A DNA stretch of 64,000 nt from an uncultured Methanoregula sp. (GTDB lineage Archaea > Halobacteriota > Methanomicrobia > Methanomicrobiales > Methanospirillaceae). A program made the position numbers and the translations under genes. Numbering within the stretch: position 1 is the first letter of the stretch; each line of letters opens with the position of its first letter. The notes beneath the pieces were generated by a model, which was not told the DNA's origin, did no database searches, and saw only the letters and a program-made list of their open reading frames with translations. Shown here piece by piece: positions 18,494-30,444 of the stretch. The DNA lies in contig NZ_OY787453.1 of assembly GCF_963678795.1 (NCBI RefSeq), forward strand, positions 930,001 to 994,000. The letters are read 5' to 3'.

Positions 18494-18498
18494 AGAAT

Positions 18499-19710
18499 AT
18501 GGCTGAATTTATCCAACTACATATGCTTGTATCGTATCCTCCGTCGAACCTGAACCGTGACGATCTCGGGAGGCCGAAAACGGCCATAATGGGCGGAACC
18601 CAGCGCCTCCGCATTTCATCGCAGAGCCTGAAGCGTGCCTGGCGGACATCCGATATTTTCACCGAACATCTCAAGGATCACATGGGAAAACGCACCAAGG
18701 AAATGGGCGTGAAAGTGAAAGAGGCGCTTATTACCGGGTTGCCCCTCAAAGAACTGCTTGAGGAGGGCAAAAATGCTGCTGTTCCAAAAAAAGCAGATGG
18801 CATTCCTGAAGAGAAAGCGAAACTGTGGGCCTGGAAGATCGCGTCAGTATTTGTTGATAAATCCTCCAAAGAAACCGGTAAAAAATCCAAAAAGGAAGAC
18901 GCAGTGGAGGCTGAAAGCGAGGGTAAGGCCCCAAAAGAAAAAGAGAAAAAAACCAATGTTGACAAGGATTCTCTCAAAGGGGAACAACTGGTTTTTTATT
19001 CGAACGATGAAATCGCGGCGATCCAGGCCTTGATCGCGATCCTCCTCAAAGAAAACCGGGAACCAAAGCCCGACGAGCTATCCGCTCTCTTAAAAGAGGA
19101 TCTTTCATCGGTGGATGTGGCAATGTTCGGGCGTATGCTTGCAAATGCAACCCGGTATAATGTCGAAGCCGCAGTACAGGTTGCCCACGCTGTCACCGTG
19201 CATGAGGTTGCGGTTGAGGACGATTATTTCACAGCGGTTGATGATCTCAACAAAGGCGAGGATGATGCCGGTGCCGGGCACCTTGGGGAGACGGAATTTG
19301 CATCAGGGTTGTTCTACGAGTATGTCTGCATCAACAAAACGCTCCTTGAAGAAAACCTTGGCGGCGACAAAAACAGTGATCGCAAAAAACTTGCAGCGAC
19401 CGCTATCCGGGCACTTGTAGAATCGGTGGTAAAAATTGCACCGTCCGGAAAGCAGAACTCGTTTGCATCTCGTGCATATGCATCGTACCTGCTCGTGGAG
19501 AAAGGCACCCAGCAGCCGCGTTCATTGTCGGTCGCGTATCTTGAAGCGGTCAAAGAAAAGAACCTGCTCGGTACTGCAATAACAGTTCTGAATGATACGC
19601 GAAAAAAGATGGATGATGTGTACGGAAAATGCTGGACGGATAAATATGAGGTAAATGCATTTGCCGGCACGGGGAAACTTTCCGAACTCCTTACGTTCGT
19701 AGCTGATTGA
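18499..19710 (+). CDS. cas7: Cascade backbone Cas7e (CasC/Cse4)
   Basis: 403 residues. Six copies normally coat the crRNA in Cascade. The start FIQLHMLVSYPPSNLNRDDLGRPKTAIMGG with QRLRISSQSLKRAWR is the RRM-like palm with the conserved Ser/Gln/Lys segment. Later motifs include FGRMLAN, NVEAAVQVAHAVTVHEV, DDYFTAVDD and GHLGETEFASGLFYEYVCIN. Residues ~120-160 form a Lys/Glu-rich, low-complexity insertion (KKSKKEDAVEAESEGKAPKE) that makes the protein ~40 residues longer than the E. coli form; it falls in the helical/thumb part and may be a disordered loop. The next gene, cas5, starts 1 bp after the stop. Confidence 0.96.
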   Translation: MAEFIQLHMLVSYPPSNLNRDDLGRPKTAIMGGTQRLRISSQSLKRAWRTSDIFTEHLKDHMGKRTKEMGVKVKEALITGLPLKELLEEGKNAAVPKKADGIPEEKAKLWAWKIASVFVDKSSKETGKKSKKEDAVEAESEGKAPKEKEKKTNVDKDSLKGEQLVFYSNDEIAAIQALIAILLKENREPKPDELSALLKEDLSSVDVAMFGRMLANATRYNVEAAVQVAHAVTVHEVAVEDDYFTAVDDLNKGEDDAGAGHLGETEFASGLFYEYVCINKTLLEENLGGDKNSDRKKLAATAIRALVESVVKIAPSGKQNSFASRAYASYLLVEKGTQQPRSLSVAYLEAVKEKNLLGTAITVLNDTRKKMDDVYGKCWTDKYEVNAFAGTGKLSELLTFVAD

Positions 19711-19711
19711 T

Positions 19712-20455
19712 ATGCAGGAATTCCTGATCTTTCGCCTTTACGGTTCAATGGCTTCATGGGGCGACATTGCAGTAGGAGAGTTCCGCCCGACATTTGACCA
19801 CCCGTCAAAATCTGCAATCATGGGGCTCATCGCTGCTGCTATGGGAATCCGGCGCGATGAGGAAGAGCGGCAACGAGAACTTGCAGCGGGGTACCTGATG
19901 GCGATCAGAATCGATGGCCCGGGTATCCTGCTTAGGGATTATCATACTGCGCAGGTTCCCCCGGCCGGAAAAGGAAAGATGAAATATCATTTTCTCACGA
20001 GAAAAGACGAACTCGCGGTGCCGAAAGATGAACTCAATACGATCCTCTCATCCCGGGATTACCGGTGCGACGCAGTATATACAATCTGTCTGCGGGGCCG
20101 TACTGCATCTCCACCCCATCCAGTTGAAACGATAAAGACACACCTCGCTAACCCAAAGTTTGTTCTTTATCTCGGGAGAAAATCCTGTCCGCTCTCTCTT
20201 CCGGTTCACGCCCAGATAGTACGGGCAGAAAACCTGGCAGAAGCACTGAAGTCCGTTCAGTTTCCGGATCATCCTTTTATTTCACGACTCACCTCCAGGA
20301 ACAATTTCCGGATTTTTTGGGAAGGCACTGAACAATCCGGATTTGAGGGAGATCACACCGTAATACGTCGCGATGATCCCACCAGTAGAAAACGCTGGCA
20401 GTTTTCTGATCGCGAAGAACATTATGTAATGATTACGATCTCTCAAGGAGGCTGA
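19712..20455 (+). CDS. cas5: Cascade subunit Cas5e (CasD)
   Basis: 247 residues. It binds the 8-nt 5' handle of the crRNA and contacts Cse1. The RAMP start FLIFRLYGSMASWGDIAVGEFRPTFDHPSKSAIMGLIAAAMG is diagnostic of Cas5e. The middle carries DYHTAQVPP and FVLYLGRKSCPLSLPV. It is packed between cas7 (1 bp) and cas6 (2 bp), consistent with a single transcript. Confidence 0.96.
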   Translation: MQEFLIFRLYGSMASWGDIAVGEFRPTFDHPSKSAIMGLIAAAMGIRRDEEERQRELAAGYLMAIRIDGPGILLRDYHTAQVPPAGKGKMKYHFLTRKDELAVPKDELNTILSSRDYRCDAVYTICLRGRTASPPHPVETIKTHLANPKFVLYLGRKSCPLSLPVHAQIVRAENLAEALKSVQFPDHPFISRLTSRNNFRIFWEGTEQSGFEGDHTVIRRDDPTSRKRWQFSDREEHYVMITISQGG

Positions 20456-20457
20456 CG

Positions 20458-21129
20458 ATGCTTATCAGCAGGGTACGGCTGCGATCGGATGCAGCAGAAA
20501 AAAAAGAGTTCTGGGAGCATGTTGACAGCGCCTACCACATGCATTCTCTGGTCTGGGATCTGTTCACTGATGGACCGGAACGAAAGCGGGATTTCATTTA
20601 CCGGCAGGATGCAGTGCATGGACTTCCCGCATTCTTCTGTGTCTCGGACCGGGTGCCAAATGATCGGAAAGGGATCTGGATCGTAGAGCCTAAACCATAT
20701 GCTCCTGTTGTGAAAAAAGATCAGGTCTTTTCGTTTGTCCTGCGGGCAAATCCCATCCGGGCAAAGCGCGATGAGGAACACAAACAACACCGGCATGATG
20801 TTGTCATGGAGGCAAAGACCCACCTCAAGGAAAAACAGGATGTGTTACCCCGGGAAGCTGATATCGTGCAGGAGGCGGGTTTTGTCTGGTTGGCACAGAA
20901 AGGGGAAGCCAATGGCTTTTCCATTCGGGACGAAGATATCAGGGCGGATGGTTATCTCCAGCACCGATTTAAAAAAGCCAAGAGAAATCATGAGATCATG
21001 ATCAGCACCATCGATTTTACCGGACTTCTTACGGTTACCGATCCTGATGCATTTATCCGAGCGCTTTTTACCGGTATCGGGCCTTCGAAGGGATTTGGTT
21101 GCGGGATGATGATGATCAAACGGCGATAA
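20458..21129 (+). CDS. cas6: crRNA endonuclease Cas6e (CasE)
   Basis: 223 residues. It cuts pre-crRNA at the 3' base of the repeat hairpin and stays bound to it. The N-terminus LISRVRLRSDA with YHMHSLVWDLFTDGPERKRDFIYR includes the conserved His/Tyr catalytic area of Cas6e, and the C-terminus has the glycine-rich loop GIGPSKGFGCGMMMIKR. The repeats of the downstream array form the expected CCCCAC/GTGGGG stem, so enzyme and substrate match. Confidence 0.96.
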   Translation: MLISRVRLRSDAAEKKEFWEHVDSAYHMHSLVWDLFTDGPERKRDFIYRQDAVHGLPAFFCVSDRVPNDRKGIWIVEPKPYAPVVKKDQVFSFVLRANPIRAKRDEEHKQHRHDVVMEAKTHLKEKQDVLPREADIVQEAGFVWLAQKGEANGFSIRDEDIRADGYLQHRFKKAKRNHEIMISTIDFTGLLTVTDPDAFIRALFTGIGPSKGFGCGMMMIKRR

Positions 21130-21141
21130 ATCCGGAGATCT

Positions 21142-22321
<1,180 letters not shown>

Positions 22322-22495
22322 AAGCAGAGAACTTAATTAACGATGAAACGTGATTGAAATGTAGGGAGATGAGGTATATCTTCCGAAGTCGAGAACATGA
22401 TTCACTCTTACATGAGGGGAATTTTCCCGGTCAAAATTAAAAATTGCGTAGATCCCCGGAAGTAATCTTCCTTGTTTTGATATAAAAATTGAAGA
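22322..22495 (+). promoter_or_regulatory. CRISPR leader
   Basis: 174 bp between the cas2 stop and the first repeat, AT-rich toward the array. It includes AAAATTAAAAATTG (~22433-22446) and TATAAAAATTG (22481-22491) as candidate TATA boxes. The location next to cas2 and the orientation of the repeats (8-nt ATGAACCG handle on the plus strand) mark this as the leader end where new spacers would enter. Confidence 0.75.
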
Positions 22496-25400
22496 GAGTT
22501 CCCCACATGCGTGGGGATGAACCGGTAACAACCTTGTATTCGTAGTTGAACCACAGGAGTTCCCCACATGCGTGGGGATGAACCGAAAAAATTCATGATG
22601 TGAACCTTAAAAATAATGAGTTCCCCACATGCGTGGGGATGAACCGGTAACTAACAATACCCGTTTCATACCGGGTATGAGTTCCCCACATGCGTGGGGA
22701 TGAACCTGACAAATTTAGAGAAATCCGCGTGGCTATGCCGAGTTCCCCACATGCGTGGGGATGAACCGTGCATTGGGAATGATAGATGTTATGATTCCGG
22801 GAGTTCCCCACATGCGTGGGGATGAACCGAAACCCACAGAACTAATAACTGGAGAGCTTGAGAGTTCCCCACATGCGTGGGGATGAACCGCTTACGCCCG
22901 GCAAATCACCTACTCGCATTGAGAGTTCCCCACATGCGTGGGGATGAACCGGCATGAGTAGGTTGTTGTATTCTGCAAGCACAGAGTTCCCCACATGCGT
23001 GGGGATGAACCGTTCCCATAGTTGTTGATTTGTTTCAATCAACTGAGTTCCCCACATGCGTGGGGATGAACCTGGCGATACGTGGTTTCTTCGGAGAATT
23101 CTTTCGAGTTCCCCACATGCGTGGGGATGAACCGGCGCCGGCACTTATCAGGTTTTTCAGGACCGTGAGTTCCCCACATGCGTGGGGATGAACCGCGCAA
23201 ACCCGCGATTGGGTATAACGAGATTGAGAGTTCCCCACATGCGTGGGGATGAACCGGAGAATAAATCTGCCTCTATTTCAAAAATGCAGAGTTCCCCACA
23301 TGCGTGGGGATGAACCGGGATATCGGAGGACCAGCTTCAGTTCGTGGCGGAGTTCCCCACATGCGTGGGGATGAACCGGTATCTATCACGATACCGTGGA
23401 GGTCCACCACGAGTTCCCCACATGCGTGGGGATGAACCGTTGCGAAAGAGGAGTGAACTTTGCCTCCCTCTGAGTTCCCCACATGCGTGGGGATGAACCG
23501 ACCCTTGCGGATAAGGTGATCTGGCAGCACCCGAGTTCCCCACATGCGTGGGGATGAACCGGGAGACCGTGTTATCAGCACCGTTGTCGGGTTGAGTTCC
23601 CCACATGCGTGGGGATGAACCGGAGGCGGAGGCCGCGCTCGAGGCCATTGACAAGAGTTCCCCACATGCGTGGGGATGAACCGGAGATTCCCCGGTACGG
23701 TGGAAAGCAGGCTTAGAGTTCCCCACATGCGTGGGGATGAACCGTACCAATCCTATATACGAGTGCTCTGCCATGAGAGTTCCCCACATGCGTGGGGATG
23801 AACCGGTATCACGTGGACAAAACATGGTATTCTGCTTGAGTTCCCCACATGCGTGGGGATGAACCGGCAACCCGGCCAAGGGTTGCCTACCTCTTCCTGA
23901 GTTCCCCACATGCGTGGGGATGAACCGGGAATCTTCCGAAAAACAATACTGGTTCCTGGGAGTTCCCCACATGCGTGGGGATGAACCGGTATAGTAGTTC
24001 ATTCCGGCATGGACGTTTTCGAGTTCCCCACATGCGTGGGGATGAACCGCTATCGGGAACCATATTGAAATGGAATACCGAGAGTTCCCCACATGCGTGG
24101 GGATGAACCGCTTCCGGGCGTGGCCGTGAAAACTCCGGGGAAGAGTTCCCCACATGCGTGGGGATGAACCGTAGATCGGGTAATCTGGTATTACTCCCGC
24201 CGAGAGTTCCCCACATGCGTGGGGATGAACCGGTTGATCAGGTAATTGGCCGCGTAAATGTCTAGAGTTCCCCACATGCGTGGGGATGAACCGGGCGGCG
24301 TTTGCCTGCTCCGCGTCGATGATCCGAGTTCCCCACATGCGTGGGGATGAACCGTTCCTTCATGCCGGCACTCTCCAACACCACGGGAGTTCCCCACATG
24401 CGTGGGGATGAACCGACAGGTTCGCTCTGGTAGAACCGCAGCACAATGAGTTCCCCACATGCGTGGGGATGAACCGACGCAGATTGCCACTTACGTCCCG
24501 TATGTCGGGAGTTCCCCACATGCGTGGGGATGAACCGATACGGATTATCTCTTCCGAGCCATCGGGCGAGAGTTCCCCACATGCGTGGGGATGAACCGAC
24601 CCTCGCAGAAACCCCGGTCAATACACTCAAGAGTTCCCCACATGCGTGGGGATGAACCGAGAATGGACTGGATCATCGCCAGATTGCAGCAGAGTTCCCC
24701 ACATGCGTGGGGATGAACCGGTAAACCCCGCCCGACGAGCGTACCAATCTGAGAGTTCCCCACATGCGTGGGGATGAACCGCAATATTTCGACCACGCAC
24801 TGACGGGAAAAAAGAGTTCCCCACATGCGTGGGGATGAACCGGTGAGATCGTGGAACGATTTGGCCTGTGCGCAGAGTTCCCCACATGCGTGGGGATGAA
24901 CCGATCGATTGTTTCAGTACCTGCCGTGGTCTCTGGAGTTCCCCACATGCGTGGGGATGAACCGGGAGGAGGATGATCTAGGATCCCTTGGTACCGGAGT
25001 TCCCCACATGCGTGGGGATGAACCGCAACTAATCACCACAACACTGGGGAAAAATGAGAGTTCCCCACATGCGTGGGGATGAACCGGCACACTCCCTTGT
25101 TTCGGAACATTCTGTAAGGAGTTCCCCACATGCGTGGGGATGAACCGTTTCCGTTCATCTCCTATCTCACCGGCGTTGTGAGTTCCCCACATGCGTGGGG
25201 ATGAACCGGGCCGGGACGGTGGCAAAATAGGGGGAAATTAGAGTTCCCCACATGCGTGGGGATGAACCGGTCTTGGTGACTCCCCCAAACAGTAACAGGA
25301 CGAGTTCCCCACATGCGTGGGGATGAACCGGTATAGTGCGTGCCTGGGCTACGCTCGACTCAGAGTTCCCCACATGCGTGGGGATGAACCGGTACTGTTT

Positions 25401-28400
25401 TCCCACGAGGGCGAAGCTGCCCCGAGTTCCCCACATGCGTGGGGATGAACCGTTGCATCATATGAAAGTCCCGTGACGTAATACGAGTTCCCCACATGCG
25501 TGGGGATGAACCGGTACAAAGGCGATCATAAGATCCCACGGACCAGAGTTCCCCACATGCGTGGGGATGAACCGGTATCCCAGACATCTTTCCACCACGA
25601 CCCGAAGAGTTCCCCACATGCGTGGGGATGAACCGGTATACGCCCCGGTGATCTCGTCCCTGACAATGAGTTCCCCACATGCGTGGGGATGAACCGGAAC
25701 TTGTCTCTTCCGACAAGAAGGTCCACAAGAGTTCCCCACATGCGTGGGGATGAACCGTCCGCCCAGAGCGACTGGATCAATTTCACCTAGAGTTCCCCAC
25801 ATGCGTGGGGATGAACCACTGAAGGTAGAATGATGAAAGCACCGTTCCCTGAGTTCCCCACATGCGTGGGGATGAACCGTGCCCCGGTCATCCTGCCAAT
25901 CTCCACCGCAAGAGTTCCCCACATGCGTGGGGATGAACCGTATTCCCCTGGTGTGTCCCTGGTAGCGCCTTGGAGTTCCCCACATGCGTGGGGATGAACC
26001 GGTAGAGAATTTGTTTGTTCCGCAGTAAATCCAGAGTTCCCCACATGCGTGGGGATGAACCGGCGACGGATTGGCCCCGGGCGAGGTCGTGGTGGAGTTC
26101 CCCACATGCGTGGGGATGAACCTCTTTCGCCGTTCCGAACGCTGCGTCGAGCGCTGAGTTCCCCACATGCGTGGGGATGAACCGTAAGATTCACGATCCG
26201 GGATGAAACGACCAGCGAGTTCCCCACATGCGTGGGGATGAACCGAAAGAGGGCGAAGAAGTCCAGGCAGTCGATCCGAGTTCCCCACATGCGTGGGGAT
26301 GAACCGGCATCAACGACGGAACCCGGACGGGAACTTAAGAGTTCCCCACATGCGTGGGGATGAACCGGACCGGACCGGCCACGGGAGTAAGGTTCACGCG
26401 AGTTCCCCACATGCGTGGGGATGAACCGGAGCCGGATCAACAACCGTCTCCCGCAGGCGTGAGTTCCCCACATGCGTGGGGATGAACCGCTCCCGGGCGG
26501 ATTCGAGTTTTGCGAGGTCGTGAGTTCCCCACATGCGTGGGGATGAACCGCTCCATATCACGTTTCCGGAAACGCCGGATGTGAGTTCCCCACATGCGTG
26601 GGGATGAACCGTGGTGCCTGTCATATCGGATAGGATGCAATAAGAGTTCCCCACATGCGTGGGGATGAACCGGCAGCCGTAGAAGATTGTTACTTTGCCG
26701 ATTTGAGTTCCCCACATGCGTGGGGATGAACCGTAAATTGGAGTTGTGTAAAAATGGGAGATTGTGAGTTCCCCACATGCGTGGGGATGAACCGGTATCC
26801 GTCAGCGCCATAGGACTGGTCCATATGAGTTCCCCACATGCGTGGGGATGAACCGGTATACACTGTTCCCCAATATCTCAAAAGGCTGAGTTCCCCACAT
26901 GCGTGGGGATGAACCGCAATGTGGAAAGGTGTTGCCAGCGGCACCCGGGAGTTCCCCACATGCGTGGGGATGAACCGATACCAGTCGAGATATTCTTTCA
27001 TTATAGGAGGAGTTCCCCACATGCGTGGGGATGAACCGGTGCCGGTGAGTTACCCGGCAGCCGGTTTAAGGAGTTCCCCACATGCGTGGGGATGAACCGG
27101 CGATCCTGCATGGACTCGATCGGAAAGTGGGGAGTTCCCCACATGCGTGGGGATGAACCGGAACTCCCGCTTTGCGTCACGGAGATCCTGCTGAGTTCCC
27201 CACATGCGTGGGGATGAACCGCTCCTGGAAGACTCGATCCAGGCAGACGGCTAGAGTTCCCCACATGCGTGGGGATGAACCGAACGCTGCGAGCAACTTC
27301 GTTGCCGGTGTGACGAGTTCCCCACATGCGTGGGGATGAACCGGTTTTCAGGATCTTTCTGAACCCGTGCAGGATGAGTTCCCCACATGCGTGGGGATGA
27401 ACCGGGATTTCGGAGATGGGTATTCATCCACACTGTGAGTTCCCCACATGCGTGGGGATGAACCGTAACATTGCCGAACGGGACTGTAACTGCAATAGAG
27501 TTCCCCACATGCGTGGGGATGAACCGGTCGATGGAGCTCTTTTTGCCTTTCAGTAAAAGAGTTCCCCACATGCGTGGGGATGAACCGTGAACTCGGTCGC
27601 CCGGATGCCAATGTTATCAGAGTTCCCCACATGCGTGGGGATGAACCGATCCTGAGAGTCTGGCGGACTCGCCAATGCTGGAGTTCCCCACATGCGTGGG
27701 GATGAACCGGTCAGTCAGTTTGTACCCGGCCTTGAACAGCGGAGTTCCCCACATGCGTGGGGATGAACCGAGACCGAGGCCAAAAAGGGAAAGGAAGAAG
27801 ATGAGTTCCCCACATGCGTGGGGATGAACCGGCAAGACCGGGGAATGCACCCGGCAGTAGGGAGAGTTCCCCACATGCGTGGGGATGAACCGGTATACGC
27901 CCCGGTGATCTCGTCCCTGACAATGAGTTCCCCACATGCGTGGGGATGAACCGGAGTAGGAAAATGGCAAGAAAAGACAAAAAAGGAGTTCCCCACATGC
28001 GTGGGGATGAACCGGACCTGATCGTAACTGGCGGAGACGTGCATGAGAGTTCCCCACATGCGTGGGGATGAACCGTCAAAGACCCTGCGGGTCCTGCCTC
28101 ATCGTGAGAGTTCCCCACATGCGTGGGGATGAACCGACGTAAAACATGGCAAAAATCAAAATCAGCGTGAGTTCCCCACATGCGTGGGGATGAACCGATA
28201 TCTCTTCCGTTAGTGCTAGCATTTCAGGCGAGTTCCCCACATGCGTGGGGATGAACCGATCTCTCGGCCACTATCCAGAAAACGGGTGCAGAGTTCCCCA
28301 CATGCGTGGGGATGAACCGGTGTGGCGTGGCATGATGCTCACCAGTAGACCGAGTTCCCCACATGCGTGGGGATGAACCGACAACAAAACCGCAGAGAGA

Positions 28401-28807
28401 AGAAAGAATGCGGAGTTCCCCACATGCGTGGGGATGAACCGCTCTCGATCACGGCACGCGCTATTGACACGGAGAGTTCCCCACATGCGTGGGGATGAAC
28501 CGATATTATAAATTGGGATCTCAAATATCCCCATGAGTTCCCCACATGCGTGGGGATGAACCGTAATCCTACTCCCGAAAATGAGCAGGCAATGAGAGTT
28601 CCCCACATGCGTGGGGATGAACCGGAATTAGTAATGATATTACAGGAGAAAATATAGAGTTCCCCACATGCGTGGGGATGAACCGGACAGTCTCCGTGGA
28701 TACTATCCGCAGGATATGAGTTCCCCACATGCGTGGGGATGAACCGAATGATGGAGATGTTGATCCAGCTCTGGCCTTGAGTTCCCCACATGCGTGGGGA
28801 TGAACCG
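22496..28807 (+). CRISPR. Type I-E CRISPR array, 104 repeats and 103 spacers
   Basis: Direct repeats of 29 nt (GAGTTCCCCACATGCG followed by TGGGGATGAACCG) recur with an exact 61-nt period, so spacers are 32 nt. The first repeat is at 22496-22524 and the last at 28779-28807; the distance is exactly 103 periods. The repeat is partly palindromic: CCCCAC and GTGGGG pair around an ATGC loop, leaving an 8-nt ATGAACCG handle as in E. coli type I-E. By eye the first 28 positions are invariant in every copy, including the last. Only position 29 varies, being T at 22707, 23073 and 26123 and A at 25818. Spacers at 25636-25667 and 27893-27924 are identical. Long reading frames in this region are artefacts of the repeat. 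Confidence 0.99.
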
Positions 28808-28926
28808 GTGATCGGGCCGGATCCGGTTTCCAGTCCGTATTTTTCCGGCAGTTTAAGGGATAGGGCGATCTCTAAAATTTTAATTTTACATTTTCGGTTA
28901 ATTACAATTAAAAAAAAGTATGGAAA
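28808..28926. other. Trailer-side flank of the array
   Basis: After the last repeat comes GTGATCGGGCCGGATCCGG and then AT-rich DNA with an AAAATTTTAATTTT run at about 28876-28890, ending at the stop of the minus-strand zinc-ribbon gene. The AT-run could terminate transcription of both the array and the facing operon. No degenerate repeat copy is visible. Confidence 0.4.
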
Positions 28927-29307
28927 TCACCTGGATTTGCACATTTTATGATGCAGTTTACCAAATACCTCTTTCAATTTTGGGTAGATCTCTGTAGGCC
29001 AGTTAGAATATTTGGATGAAAAATACATGGGTTTTCCGCAATCAGGACAAGGAACATTGAATCTCCGTTCAATTGCTAGTTCTTTATTCTTTACTTCAAG
29101 TTCATGAATTCTTTTCACCAATTCCGATATTTCTCCATTGAGATCCATCTCGTCATGAAGAAAATCAGATACCCACTTTGAGATGGGTTTGCCCGTTGCC
29201 TTTAAGATCGCATCCAAGGTTTCCTTGTCCTCTTTTTTCAGTCGGAAGGACACCGAAGGATTGTTCGTACGATAACGTTTTTGTGACGGGTACTCCTTTT
29301 GTTTCAT
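28927..29307 (-). CDS. RHH-like/zinc-ribbon protein of a mobile cassette
   Basis: 126 residues in three parts. Residues ~15-50 (NPSVSFRLKKEDKETLDAILKATGKPISKWVSDFLHDEM) look like a ribbon-helix-helix DNA-binding fold. Residues ~55-80 (ISELVKRIHELEVKNKELAIE) are a short coiled coil. The tail has a Cys pair (VPCPDCGKPMYF) and HHKMC that could bind one zinc. Similar three-part proteins occur on archaeal plasmids and viruses. Its start overlaps the stop of the upstream gene (ATGA), so it is the last gene of a minus-strand operon facing the CRISPR array. Confidence 0.65.
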   Translation of the reverse strand: MKQKEYPSQKRYRTNNPSVSFRLKKEDKETLDAILKATGKPISKWVSDFLHDEMDLNGEISELVKRIHELEVKNKELAIERRFNVPCPDCGKPMYFSSKYSNWPTEIYPKLKEVFGKLHHKMCKSR

Positions 29308-29630
29308 GTTCGTGCTCCTGAAATCCTAACAAGAGTTTGTAAATTACATTCAATATCGTAATCTACTGTAACAATCGATACAGCAATCGTACGACAATCT
29401 GTATGGAAATCTATATGGGGTAATCTACACTTTGATATCGCAATTTTGAATCGTTCATAGATGAGGTGGGCTATGGACTGGCATTCGTCGGGATTATCCA
29501 TATTTGTCCGTATCTCTACCCCTTGTAAAAATATATCGGAAATACTCGGATCTTTACAGTCAGAATAGTTCATGAACCCATCTTTCCGAAAGCCATATGA
29601 TTTGTAATTTTTAACAGTTACATCAGACAT
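29304..29630 (-). CDS. Hypothetical protein in mobile cassette
   Basis: 108 residues from the ATG at 29628-29630 (MSDVTVKNYKSYGFRKDGF), which has a good GGTGAG ribosome-binding site 9 bp upstream. A longer version starting at 29714 would overlap the upstream stop by ATGA and add 28 Cys-rich residues; I prefer the shorter one. No family recognised. The mix of short beta-like segments with FKIAISKCRLPHIDFHTD and VSIVTVDYDIEC suggests a compact alpha/beta fold. It sits between two small genes of the same operon. Confidence 0.5.
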   Translation of the reverse strand: MSDVTVKNYKSYGFRKDGFMNYSDCKDPSISDIFLQGVEIRTNMDNPDECQSIAHLIYERFKIAISKCRLPHIDFHTDCRTIAVSIVTVDYDIECNLQTLVRISGART

Positions 29631-29710
29631 TATCAAACACTCACCCTGGAGACAAGAGGGAGCTCGTGTGCAACGGCAAAATATGTTGTAAAAAGTAGAG
29701 GAAAGGGAAA

Positions 29711-30181
29711 TCATCCTGCTTCACCCTCCGTGTCCTTTCGTGGGGTCGACTTAGCCTGCTGCAATGTTGCCCGTCTGGATACGACGGACTGGCGTATAAT
29801 ACACCCATTTACATTAGACAATCTGGTTTTCATCCCCGCCGGCTTAGTTTGTGTCTCTTTAAGCGGGGTTTCCGGTGCTTTTGGTTCAGACACTTCATCT
29901 GGCTTAATGACTTCATAGAGAGCTTTCCCATCCATTGAAATCTTGCGAACTTTCAGTGTTTCGGACCCCTGCTGGCCACTAACAACGCGAGTCCATGTCT
30001 CGATAGGACTCTGTGGAAGAGTTGCTACCGGTGTGTCAGGGTTTTCTGTCAACGTTGATTCTTTCTGATATTCCCGACCGACCTCCACTTTATCAGATGG
30101 AGGAGATTTCCTGCAACGATACACGCCCGAATCCTGCGGATCGGGTTTGCAAATAAAAAGTTCTTCACGCTCGTTTTCCAT
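29711..30181 (-). CDS. Hypothetical, probably disordered protein in mobile cassette
   Basis: 156 residues, rich in Lys, Glu, Pro, Ser and Thr. It has an N-terminal ELFICKPDPQDSGVYRCRKS segment carrying two Cys, and a middle segment (VRKISMDGKALYEVIKPDE) that may be the only folded part. No known domain. It starts 5 bp after the preceding small gene and ends against the next one, consistent with one operon. Confidence 0.45.
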   Translation of the reverse strand: MENEREELFICKPDPQDSGVYRCRKSPPSDKVEVGREYQKESTLTENPDTPVATLPQSPIETWTRVVSGQQGSETLKVRKISMDGKALYEVIKPDEVSEPKAPETPLKETQTKPAGMKTRLSNVNGCIIRQSVVSRRATLQQAKSTPRKDTEGEAG

Positions 30182-30186
30182 TTACA

Positions 30187-30444
30187 TCATATCCCAATTG
30201 GTTGTTTTGTTAGAGTGCGTGTGTTCAGATACCGGTTGAACCCAATCCCTCCGAACCATGATCTTGCAAAGTGCCTGGTAGATCTATCAGGGAATGGGGG
30301 AATTTTGATCTGATTAGTCGATTTTATTCCATCATATCCATCGAACACTATAAGGTGGCTCTTCGTCAAGTTCTTGACTTTTGCTTTCGTCATATTGGCA
30401 TCAATTGCCAAGTAGGTACCACGGAGAGATACGCCCACTAACAA
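30187..30444 (-). CDS. Small hypothetical protein, first gene of the minus-strand cassette operon
   Basis: 85 residues (MLVGVSLRGTYLAIDANMTK...), with ILVFDGYDG-like and basic segments. No family recognised. Weak evidence for coding comes from the tight 5-bp spacing to the next gene and from lying just after an AT-rich promoter-like stretch shared with the divergent gene at 30543. Confidence 0.4.
   Translation of the reverse strand: MLVGVSLRGTYLAIDANMTKAKVKNLTKSHLIVFDGYDGIKSTNQIKIPPFPDRSTRHFARSWFGGIGFNRYLNTRTLTKQPIGI

Noticed and set aside
22337..28791. Many minus-strand reading frames with repeated peptides (FIPTHVGNS, VHPHACGEL, SSPRMWGT)
   Set aside because: They are translations of the CRISPR repeat in the three frames; the 61-nt period shifts frame each unit. 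Not genes.
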